From: TMP-86 sp031394735
Lineage (GTDB): Bacteria; Pseudomonadota; Gammaproteobacteria; Steroidobacterales; Steroidobacteraceae
Reading direction: 5' to 3'
Assembly (NCBI GenBank): GCA_031394735.1
Contig: JANMXI010000045.1
Location: forward strand, 45,070 to 109,069
DNA: 64,000 nucleotides
In this document: positions 25,280-35,600 of the stretch, one piece after another
Numbering within the stretch: the first letter of the stretch is position 1
How the letters are laid out: every line of letters starts with the position of its first letter
Notes under the pieces: model-generated
What the model was told of the DNA's origin: nothing
Databases searched by the model: none
Seen by the model: only the letters and a program-made list of their open reading frames with translations
Made by a program: the position numbers and the translations under genes

Positions 25280-28200
25280 GCGAACCGCATGCGGCCTTGT
25301 CTCCGGTCAAGCAGGCGCTGCTTCAAATCCGCGAACTGCGTGAGCACCTCGCCCGGGCCGAGGCTGCGGCGTGTATCGCGGGCGAGCCGGTCGCCATCAT
25401 CGGCACAGCCTGCCGGTTGCCCGGCGGCGTGCACGATGAGGCATCACTGTGGCACGTGCTCGCCAACGGCATCGACACGATCGGCCCGATTCCGCAGGAT
25501 CGCTGGGACGTCGCCGCCCACCTCGACCCGGACCCCGACCACCCCGGCACAATGTGCACGCAGGAAGGCGGCTTTCTCGACGACGTAGCGGGCTTCGACG
25601 CAGCTTTCTTCGGCATCGCGCCGCTCGAGGCGGCGAGCATGGACCCGCAACAGCGCCTGCTGCTCGAACTTGCCTGGCACGCGCTGGAAGACGCCGGCAT
25701 CGCACCCGACTCGCTCACCGGCAGCCGCACCGGTGTGTTCGTCGGTGTCGGCAACAGCGACTACGCGCGCCTTCTGTGGAACGACACGGCGAACATCAAT
25801 GCCTATGCCGGCTCAGGCGGCAGCCTTGCGGTGATCGCCGGGCGGATCAGCTATGTGTTCGGGCTGCAGGGTCCGGCGCTCTCGGTCGACACGGCCTGCT
25901 CCTCCTCGCTGGTCGCGGCGCACCTTGCCTGCCGAAGCCTGCGCAGCGGTGAATGCGATCTGGCACTGGTCGGCGGCGTCAATCTGATCCTCACCCCCGA
26001 CGCGCACATCGCATTCACCAAGGCGCGCATGATGGCGCTTGACGGCCGCTGCAAGACTTTCGACACGGCGGCCGACGGTTACGGCCGCGGCGAAGGTGCC
26101 GCCGTGCTGGTGCTGCAACGCCAGCGCGATGCAAGTTCCACCGGCGCGCGGATCCTCGCCTTGATCCGTGGCTCGGCGGTGAACCAGGACGGACGCAGCG
26201 GCGGTCTCACCGCACCGAACGGTCCGGCGCAAGAAGCCGTGATCCGGGCCGCGCTTGCGCAGGCGAAGCTTGCGCCGGCCGACATCGACTTGGTTGAGGC
26301 GCACGGCACCGGCACCTCGCTTGGTGACCCGATCGAGTTGCAGGCGCTCGCCGCCGCGCTCGGCGCCGGGCGCGAGACGGACTGCGCGCTGTTGGTCGGC
26401 TCGTGCAAGACCAACTTCGGTCACCTCGAAGCGGCTGCCGGCATCGCCAGCGTGCTCAAGGTAATCGCGGCGCTGCGCCGTAGGCAGGTACCGCCGCACC
26501 TGCACTTCGAAAATCCGAACCCGCTATTTGACTGGGTGGGCCAGCCGCTGCGCGTGCCGACACGGCTGCAAGACTGGCCGCAACGCAACGCACCGGCGCG
26601 CGCCGGCGTCAGCTCTTTCGGCTTTTCGGGAACGAACGCGCACATGATCCTCGAAGCGGCGAGCGCCGCGGACAGTGCCGCACAGCCCAACGAGCGGCCC
26701 CTGCACCTGCTGGCTCTCGCGGCGCGCGACGACGAAGCCCTGGCCTCACTCGCCCAGGCCTGGCGCAGCCGTCTTGACGAACCCGGCGAGCTGGCCGATC
26801 TCTGCTTCAGCGCGAACACTGGCCGTGCGCTGTTGCCGCAGCGACTGGCGTTGCGCGGCGCTTCGGCGGCGGAATTCGGCGCAGCGCTTGGGGCGTTTGG
26901 TTCGGGCACAGCGCATCCCACGCTGGTGAGTGCACGCGCAGGGGCCACTGCGCCGAAGGTTGCATTCCTCTTCACTGGCCAGGGCGCGCAGTACTCCGGC
27001 ATGGCGCGCGAACTGTACCGCGACGCGCCAGTGTTCCGCGAAACCCTGGACCGCTGCGCCAGCGTGCTCGACGGCTTGCTCAACGTCCCGTTGATCCAGC
27101 TCCTGTACGACCACGCACACGCCGCGCGGCTCGATCAAACGGCGTATGCGCAACCGACGCTGTTTGCCGTCGAGGTTGCGCTCGCGGCGTTATGGCGCTC
27201 GTGGGGCATTGAGCCGGCAGTGGTGATGGGCCACAGCCTAGGCGAATACGCGGCCGCTTGCGTTGCCGGAATCTTCCCGCTCGATGACGCGCTACGCGTG
27301 GTTGCACACCGCGGCCGGCTCACGCAGGCGTTGAGCGGTGACGGCGCGATGACCTCGGTAGCCGGCAGCGAGGAACAGGTTCGATCGGCAATGGCCGAAC
27401 TCGGCCTGCGGCTCGACTTCGCGGCGTTCAACGCGGCGCAGCAGGTCGTCGTCAGCGGCGCACGCACCGACCTGGACCGACTCACCCGCCAGCTTGATGC
27501 GAAGGGCCTGCAGTGCCGGCCGCTGCGCGTCTCGTATGCATTCCATTCGGCACTCATCGAACCGGCGCTGGCGCCACTGGGCGAGGAACTGACGACGGTA
27601 CGTTTCGGGACGGCCCGCTGCACGATGATCACCAACCTTCGCGGCGCCGTCGCCGCGACCGGCGAGATGTCCAAACCCGACTACTGGCTCCGGCAGATGC
27701 GCGCGCCGGTACGCTTTGCCGATGGCCTGCACGCCCTGCTAACGCAGGGCGTGACACACGTGATCGAAATCGGCCCGCAGCCAGTGCTGCTGGGCATCGT
27801 CGCCGCCGACCTTCCGGCCGGGTCAACTTTACGGTGGCTACCGTCGCTGCGGCGCGATGCGCCCGACTGGTCCGAGATGCTCGATGGGCTGCAACGCCTG
27901 TTCGTCGACGGCGCCAAGATCGACTGGCACGGCTTCGAGCGCGGTCGCACACGACGGCAGGTCGCTGTGCCGGTGATGCCGTTCCGCCGCCGCAGCCACT
28001 GGATCAACTCGGGCTCGAACCGCGGCATGGAGGGTAACTCCGCTGGCGCGCATGTCTGGGAACGTCTGGTCACGGCGCTGACGCGACAGTCTATGCAGGC
28101 GCCCATAGGCGTCGATGTGACCGACTACGCGCGCCGCTGGGCCGTGCTGGAAGAGCTGACCGTCGCGCATACCGCAGACGTGCTGCGCGGCGCAGGCCTG

Positions 28201-29685
28201 TTCGCGTTCGCGGGCGATGCCGCGACGCTCGCGCAGGTGCATGAACGCCTCGGAGCGAGCGTTTCGTACACCCACCGGCTCGGACGCTGGCTGGCGCGGC
28301 TCGCAGCGCGCGGTTTGCTGCGCGCCGACGGTGAGCGCTTCATCGCCGAGCGGCCGCTCGCCGACCCAGATCTTGAAACCCATCACGCCGCGGCGCGCGC
28401 GGCGCTCGCCGGCGACCCGGCGCAGCTCGCTTACCTCGAGCACTGCGGGAAGCTGCTCGCCGACGTGATCGCCGGCCGCGAAAGCCCGCTCGAAACGCTT
28501 TTCCCTGGCGGTTCATTCGAGCTCGCCGAAAGCATCTACCAGCACTCGACGCCGATGCGCTACATAAACACACTGGCGGCGAGTGCGCTCGAGGCACTGG
28601 TCGCCGCGCATCGGCCCGGTTCCCAGCTGCGCATCCTCGAGATCGGCGCCGGCACCGGCAGCACGACTGCGGCGTTGCTGCCCGTATTGCCCTCCGCACG
28701 CACGCACTATAACTACACCGACGTGACGGCGGCCTTCTTCGACCGCGCCGCCATCCGCTTCAGCGAATTCCCGTTCGTGCGCTTCTCGAGTTTCGACCTC
28801 GATTCCGATGCCGCGGCTCAGGGCTTCGCAGCCGGCTCGTTCGACATCGTCGTGGCGGCCAACTCGGTGCACGCAGTGCGCGACCTGCGCGCCGCGCTGG
28901 CGTCGATCCGTACGCTGCTCGCGCCGGGCGGCGTGCTGGTGCTGGTGGAATCGACCGAGCACCTGGCATGGTTCGACATGAGCACCGGCCTCATCGAAGG
29001 TTGGCAGCAGTTTGACGACGACTTGCGCGGCGACAACCCGCTGCTGAATGCGCCGCAGTGGCTCGCCGCGTTGCGCGAAGCAGGTTTCGACGCCGCCGGC
29101 GCCTGGCCGCCCGCGGGCAGCGAACCCGCCGCGATCGGCCAGCAGGTGATTGCAGCGCGCGTCTGCGGGCGTGCCGGCTCAGCTGCACCGGCGGCCGGGC
29201 TTGCGAAGGACGAGACCCCAGCATCCGTCGCGGCGGTCGCCGATGACGGCGCCGAAGTCACCGCGGCCCTGCGCCGGCGTTTGCAACAGGCTGGCCCCGA
29301 CGAACAGCGCGAGCTGCTGCGCGACACGCTGCGCGAAGCCGTCTCCACGGTGTTGCGCCTCGGCCCTGTTGATCTTCCGGGTCGGCACGACCGACTGATG
29401 GACCTCGGCATGGATTCGCTGATGGCGGTGCAGTTGCGAAACCGCATCGGCCGCGGGCTCGGCTTGGCCAAACCGCTGCCCGTCACCCTGATGTTCGACC
29501 AGCCGACTATCGAAGCGCTGGCGTTGTACCTGCAAGCACTGCTAGGCGAAGGGACCCCCGAGCCGCACCGCGCAGTCGCTCCGCCCGCCGCGCCGCCGGT
29601 CGCATCGGTTGGCATCGACACGGTCGCGACGATGAGCGATGCCCAGATCGAGGCGCTGCTGATGCAACGGTTGAACCTGCGATGA
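25276..29685 (+). CDS. Type I PKS, module 4: KS-AT-cMT-ACP
   Basis: A 1469-residue PKS, the shortest of the seven in the operon because it has no reductive domains. N-terminal docking segment, KS 37-465 (Cys 208), AT 555-875 (Ser 654; YAFH 754-757, as in module 2), a C-methyltransferase of about 390 residues with EIGAGTG at 1122-1128 and retained His (NSVHAV) and Glu (LIEGW), then ACP Ser 1381 in GMDSL. The methyltransferase runs straight into the ACP; I see no KR remnant. The expected unit is an alpha-methyl-beta-keto (or, if methylated twice, gem-dimethyl-beta-keto) group. Both gene junctions are ATGA overlaps. The C-terminal tail TMSDAQIEALLMQRL is a likely docking helix for module 5. Confidence 0.92.
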   Translation: MSEPHAALSPVKQALLQIRELREHLARAEAAACIAGEPVAIIGTACRLPGGVHDEASLWHVLANGIDTIGPIPQDRWDVAAHLDPDPDHPGTMCTQEGGFLDDVAGFDAAFFGIAPLEAASMDPQQRLLLELAWHALEDAGIAPDSLTGSRTGVFVGVGNSDYARLLWNDTANINAYAGSGGSLAVIAGRISYVFGLQGPALSVDTACSSSLVAAHLACRSLRSGECDLALVGGVNLILTPDAHIAFTKARMMALDGRCKTFDTAADGYGRGEGAAVLVLQRQRDASSTGARILALIRGSAVNQDGRSGGLTAPNGPAQEAVIRAALAQAKLAPADIDLVEAHGTGTSLGDPIELQALAAALGAGRETDCALLVGSCKTNFGHLEAAAGIASVLKVIAALRRRQVPPHLHFENPNPLFDWVGQPLRVPTRLQDWPQRNAPARAGVSSFGFSGTNAHMILEAASAADSAAQPNERPLHLLALAARDDEALASLAQAWRSRLDEPGELADLCFSANTGRALLPQRLALRGASAAEFGAALGAFGSGTAHPTLVSARAGATAPKVAFLFTGQGAQYSGMARELYRDAPVFRETLDRCASVLDGLLNVPLIQLLYDHAHAARLDQTAYAQPTLFAVEVALAALWRSWGIEPAVVMGHSLGEYAAACVAGIFPLDDALRVVAHRGRLTQALSGDGAMTSVAGSEEQVRSAMAELGLRLDFAAFNAAQQVVVSGARTDLDRLTRQLDAKGLQCRPLRVSYAFHSALIEPALAPLGEELTTVRFGTARCTMITNLRGAVAATGEMSKPDYWLRQMRAPVRFADGLHALLTQGVTHVIEIGPQPVLLGIVAADLPAGSTLRWLPSLRRDAPDWSEMLDGLQRLFVDGAKIDWHGFERGRTRRQVAVPVMPFRRRSHWINSGSNRGMEGNSAGAHVWERLVTALTRQSMQAPIGVDVTDYARRWAVLEELTVAHTADVLRGAGLFAFAGDAATLAQVHERLGASVSYTHRLGRWLARLAARGLLRADGERFIAERPLADPDLETHHAAARAALAGDPAQLAYLEHCGKLLADVIAGRESPLETLFPGGSFELAESIYQHSTPMRYINTLAASALEALVAAHRPGSQLRILEIGAGTGSTTAALLPVLPSARTHYNYTDVTAAFFDRAAIRFSEFPFVRFSSFDLDSDAAAQGFAAGSFDIVVAANSVHAVRDLRAALASIRTLLAPGGVLVLVESTEHLAWFDMSTGLIEGWQQFDDDLRGDNPLLNAPQWLAALREAGFDAAGAWPPAGSEPAAIGQQVIAARVCGRAGSAAPAAGLAKDETPASVAAVADDGAEVTAALRRRLQQAGPDEQRELLRDTLREAVSTVLRLGPVDLPGRHDRLMDLGMDSLMAVQLRNRIGRGLGLAKPLPVTLMFDQPTIEALALYLQALLGEGTPEPHRAVAPPAAPPVASVGIDTVATMSDAQIEALLMQRLNLR

Positions 29686-32600
29686 CGACCAAATTGCCAG
29701 CCGTCCCCGTGCTATCGCCGCTGCAGCGTGCCTTCCTGGCGCTAGAGCAGGCGCAGGCGCGGTTAGCCGCCGTCGAGGCTGCAGCGAGCGAACCGATCGC
29801 GGTAATCGGCATTGGCTGCCGGGTGCCGGGTGCCGACAGCCCCGCCGAGTTCTGGAAGCTGCTCCGGGACGGGCGCGACATGGTCGGCCCGATCCCGCGT
29901 GAGCGCTTCGACATCGATGCGTTCTACGATGTCGACACGACAACATCCGGCCGCATCGCCGTGCGTGAGGCCGCCTTCATCGGGCCAATCGACGGCTTCG
30001 ATGCGGGTTTCTTTGGCATCTCGCCACGTGAGGCGCGTGGCATGGACCCGCAACAGCGACTGCTGCTTGAGGTGGCATGGGAAGCGCTCGAGCACGCGGG
30101 CCAGGCACCCGACCGCCTCTCGACCTCGGCCACCGGCGTCTATGTCGGCCAGGCCAGCTCCGACTACATGGCGTTGCTGCACAAGAGCGGCGACCCGGCG
30201 CTCCTCGATGCCCACTTCACCTCGGGTGTCGCGCACAGTGTGACCTCCGGACGGGTGTCGTATCTGCTTGGGCTGCAAGGTCCGAGCCTGACGGTGGACA
30301 CAGCGTGTTCATCGTCGCTGGTCGCGGTGCATCTGGCGTGCCAGGCACTGCGTATCGGGGAGTGCCGGATGGCGCTGGCCGGCGGCGTGAATCTGATGCT
30401 GTCGGAAGACTTGTTCATCGCGTTTTCTCATTCGCGCATGCTTGCGCCTGACGGCCGCTGCAAGTCCTTCGACGCGGCGGCCGACGGCTTCGGTCGCAGC
30501 GAAGGCTGCGGCATCGTCGTGCTCAAGCGCCTGTCCGATGCACAGAGCGAAGGCGACCGCATCCTCGCGCTGATCCGCGGCAGCGCGGTGAACCAGGACG
30601 GACCGAGCAGCGGCTTGACCGCGCCGAATGGGCCGGCGCAGGAAGCCGTGATCCGCACGGCACTTGCACGCGCCGGCGTTGCGCCAGGCGACATCGGCGT
30701 GATCGAGGCACACGGCACCGGCACGCAGCTCGGCGATCCGCTCGAAGTGCAGGCGCTCGGCAACGTCTTCGGTCCGGGGCGCGACGCGGCAAGGCCGCTC
30801 TGGCTCAGCTCGGTCAAAACCAACCTCGGCCACCTTGAGTCCGCCGCCGGCGTGACCGGGTTGATCAAGCTTGTGCTCGCACTGCAGCAGCGCGCGGTTC
30901 CGGCACATCTGCATTTCCGCACGCCGAGTCCGCACATCGCCTGGGCGGATCTGCCGCTGCGCGTGCCGACGGTGCTTCAACCGTGGGAGCCGATTGCCGG
31001 GCGGCGACTGGCGGGCGTCAGTTCGTTCGGCTTCTCGGGCACGAACGCGCACGTGGTGCTGGAAGAGGCGCCCCCCAAGATCACGGCGCCGCTGGACGAT
31101 GACGCATTGCCGCAGCTGTACACGCTGTCGGCACGCAACCCGGCGGCGCTGCGCGCGCTCGCGCAACGGCATTTGGACACATTCGCGGCGACCTCGGGCG
31201 TCACGCTGGCCGACGCCTGCTTCACGGCCAATGCCGGCCGCGCACAATTTGCGCACCGCGCCGCGATCAGCGCGAAAAGCCTCGCCGACCTTACCGGGCG
31301 CCTCGCCGCACTGGCGAGCGGCGCCGAAGCACCCGGGCTGCGGGTCGCTCACGTGCAACGGCGCGACCCACCGCGCGTTGCCTTCGTCTTCACCGGCCAG
31401 GGCGCACAGTACGGGGGCATGGCACGCGGCCTGTACGACAGCGTGCCGACCTTTCGCGCCGAACTCGAACGCTGCGCTGTGGCGATCGACACGGCGAACG
31501 ATGCACTCAGCGACCGACCGCTGCTCGGAGTGCTGTTCGGCACCGACAACAGATCGCTGGACCGCACCGAGTACGCACAGCCGGCGCTTTTTGCGATCGA
31601 GGTCGCTCTCGCCGAGACCTGGCGCGCCTGGGGTGTTCCGCCGGCGGTCCTGATCGGCCATTCGGTCGGTGAAGTCGCGGCCGCCTGCGTCGCAGGCGTG
31701 ATGTCGCTGGCCGACGCAGCGCGGCTGATCTGCGCACGTGGCCGACTGATGGGCGCGCTACCTGCGGGCGGTGCGATGGCGGCGGTGCAGGCGCCCGCCG
31801 ACACAGTGGTGCCGCTGCTCGCCGACCATCCACAGGTCTCGGTGGCGGCGATCAACGCACCGACGCAGACGGTGATCTCCGGCGCCGCGGCATCGGTCGA
31901 CGCCCTGTGCAGCGTATTCGAGGCGCGCGGCCGGCGCTGCAGGCGGCTCGAGGTGTCGCACGCCTTCCACTCGCCGCTGGTCGAGCCGATGCTCGATGAG
32001 TTCGAAGCGGTCATACGCGGTATCTCGCTCGCGCCACCGCGGCTGAGGCTCATCTCCAACCTCGGCGGCGGGCTCGCCGTGCCGGAAGAGATCACTCAGC
32101 CGCACTATTGGCGCCGACATGTGCGCGAGCCGGTGCGATTTGCCGACGGCGTGTCTACTTTGCTCGCGCAGCGGCCCGATGTCTGCATCGAGATGGGACC
32201 GCAGCCTGCACTGCTCGCCTTCATCGCGCCGGCCGCCCCTGGCCTGCCGCTGCTCGCCTCGCTGCGGCGCGGCAGGCCGGACCGCGAACAGTTGCTCGAC
32301 ACGCTTGCCCGCCTCTACCTCGAAGGTGCCGAGATCAACTGGCGCGCGGTTCACGACCATGAGGTGCGCACACCGATCGAGCTACCGACTTACCCGTTCC
32401 AACGTGAACGCTACTGGTTCAGCGCGCGCCAAGTCCCGAGAGCAACGGACGCCGCGCGGGGTTCACACCCGCTGCTCGGTACGCGCCTGCGCTCGGCCGC
32501 TGAGCAGCGCATCCACACCGTTCACATTGCCACCGACACACCGCGCTGGATCTCCCAGCACCAGGTGCATGGCCGCGTCATTCTGCCCGCCACTGCGTAC

Positions 32601-35600
32601 CTCGACATGCTGCTCGCCGCTGCCGCCGACCGCCACGGGTCGGCCGCCTGCACGCTTGAAGACGTGACGCTGCAGGAGGCGCTGTTGCTCGACGCCGAAG
32701 CCGCACCCGCATTGGGCCGCAGTCTGCAGACGCTGGTCGAACCGCCGCACGACGGCGCCTCGCTGGTGCGCATCGCCAGCCTCGCCGGCGATGCCGGCGA
32801 TGCGCAACCCTGGACCTGTCACGTCACGGCGAGCCTGCCTCAGGCCGACCGCGCAGCCCTCGTGCAGCCGACTCTCGCCGCTGCACTCACGGCCTGCACC
32901 GACAGCGTCGAGCGCGGGGCTCTGTATGCCGGGCTTGCCCGGCGCGGGCTCGCCTTTGGGCCGGCGTTCCAGTCGCTACGGCGCGTGTGGCAGGGCCCGG
33001 GCCAGGCGCTCGGCGAGGTGGTGCTACACCCCAACTTCGAAGCCGAACGCGACCGCTACCACTTCCACCCCGTACAGCTCGATGGCTGCCTGCAGTTGCT
33101 CGCCGTCGCGCTCGCCGGCGAGGACGACGATGCGCTCTACCTGCCACTGTCCATCGGTCGCTACCGGCTCACGGCGCGACCAAGCGGCGTGTGCTGGGCG
33201 CATCTGGTCGCCGACCCGACGCAGCAGGGGGCCACGCGCCGCGCCGACCTGCAAGTCTTCGATGCCGATGGCTCGCCCGTCGCGCAGCTGCTCGACCTGC
33301 GGTTCAAGCGTGTCGATGCAGCGACGCTGGCGCGGCTGGGTCAGCGTGCTGACGGCAATTCTGTAAGCGGCGAAGCGGCGATCGACGCGCTGATCCACGA
33401 AATCGTCTGGCGTGACGCGCCGGCACGCATGCCTGCTGCAGCACTGGTGCTTGGCCCGCTCGCCGCGGCGGCGCACGCCGCCGTCGAACCCTTGCGGGCC
33501 GCAAATGCGCTCGATGCCTACGATGCGGCCCTGCCGGCGTTCGACGCGCTATGCGCCGAGATGGTGGCGCTGGCGCTGCTGCACATGGGTGCTTCACCGA
33601 CTGTCGGCGAACAGCTCGACGCCGACATGTTGGCCACAAGGCTGGGCGTGGTGCAGCGGCATCGCCGGCTGTTCCGGCGACTCGTGGCGATCCTCGCCGA
33701 GCAAGGCTGGCTTGCGCGCGAGCGCACGGGATGGCGCGTGCGACGGGCATTCGGCGAGGCACGGGCGACGCAAGCTTCACCGGCGCCCGCAGCGATCGGC
33801 GCCGAACAAGAACTCACCATGCGCACTGGGAGCGCACTTGCCGCCGCGCTGCGCGGCGAATGCGACCCGTTGCAACTGCTGTTCCCGGACGGTTCGACCG
33901 ACACCACCGAGCGTCTCTACCGCGACTCACCGCCGGCGCGGCTTTTCAACGGCCTCGTCGCCGAAGTCGTGGCCTTTGCGGCGCGCGCCAGCGAGTCATC
34001 ACGCCCGCTGCGCATCCTTGAGATCGGCGCAGGCACCGGCGGCACAACGGCGCATGTGCTGCCACGGCTGCCTGCAGGCAGCGCGACATACACCATCACC
34101 GATGTCGGCGCATCGTTCGTGGCGCGCGCCCGGAATCGTTTCGGCGCCGACTACCCCTTCACACGTTTCCAAGTCTTCGACCTCGAGCAAGACCCTGTAT
34201 CGCAGGGCCTGGCCGAGCAGGGCTTCGACCTGATCCTGGCATCCAACGTGGTCCACGCGACGCGCGACCTGCGCGCCTCCCTGGCTCGCATCCACCGCCT
34301 GCTCACGCCGGGCGGCGTGCTGACGATGCTCGAAGCCTGCGCACCACAGCCCTGGTTCGACCTGACCGTCGGCCTCACCGAAGGGTGGTGGTGCTTCGTC
34401 GACCACGCGCTGCGCCCCGACTACCCAACGCTCGCGCGCGACGCTTGGCTGCGCCTGCTGGGTGAGTGCGGCTTCGGGCCGGTCGAGGCCGTCGCCGGCG
34501 AGGCCTCGCGCCGCGGCGCGCTGGGGCTGAACACGTTGCTGCTCGCGCAACGCCGAGCCGCACAGCGCGAATGGCTGGTGTTCGCCGATAAGCATGGGTT
34601 TGCTGCGTCACTTGCAGCCCATCTGCATGAACGTGGCGACCGCTGTGATCTGGTGCCCGCCGAAACGGCCACAGCAGCGGTCGCGCCGGGCCTGCTCGAG
34701 TTCCAGACGCAGGGCCGCCGTTGGCACGGCGTGATATATGCGGCCTCACTCGACGCGCCGGACCCAGCCGACGCCACCGCACCGGCGCTCAGCGTGCTGC
34801 GCCTGGCGCAGACCCTCGTCTCGATCGCAGCGCCGACACGCCTGTGGCTGCTGACGCGTGGCGCACAGGCCACCTCGCGCAGCGAAGAGCCGGTCGCCGC
34901 GCGCGCCGCCACCCTCTGGGGGTTGGCCCGCACGCTGCGGCTCGAACATCCGGAACTCGGCACCACCTGCATCGACATCGATTCGCAGACGCCCCTCGAG
35001 GAGCTGATCGCCGAACTCGACGACAGCGGCGCCGAGCCCGAGCGCGCCATCCGCGGTTCGCTGCGCAAAGTGCCGCGCCTGGTTCATAGCGCACGGTCAA
35101 CGGCAACCGGCGCGGCGAAATCGGACGCATGGCGCCTCGTTCCGGCGCAGCACGGATCGCTTGAGCACTTTGTGTGTGCACCGATGGCCCGCCGCGCACC
35201 CGGTGCCGGCGAGGTCGAGATCAAGGTCGAAGCGAGTGGGCTGAACTTCAAGGACGTACTCAACGTGCTCGGCCTGTACCCCGGGGCGGCAGGGCCGCTC
35301 GGCGCCGAATGCGCCGGACGCATCAGCGCGCTGGGAGCCGGCGTCACCGGCTTTGCGGTCGACGACCCGGTACTTGCGATCGCTGGCGGCTGCCTGGCAT
35401 CGCATGTAGTCGCACCGGCCAGCTTCGTGCAGCGGAGGCCGGCGAGCATCGGAGCGGAGGAGGCGGCGTGTTTTGCCGTCGCCCACCTCACCGCCGAATT
35501 CTGCCTCAATCATCTGGCGTCCTTGCGCCCCGGGCAGTCGGTGCTGATCCACGCCGCGGCCGGCGGTGTGGGCATGGCCGCGGTACGCATCGCGCGGCGC

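Noticed and set aside
30309..31661. A 450-codon minus-strand open frame inside module 5.
   Set aside because: Shadow of the KS-AT coding region; many similar frames occur opposite the other modules.
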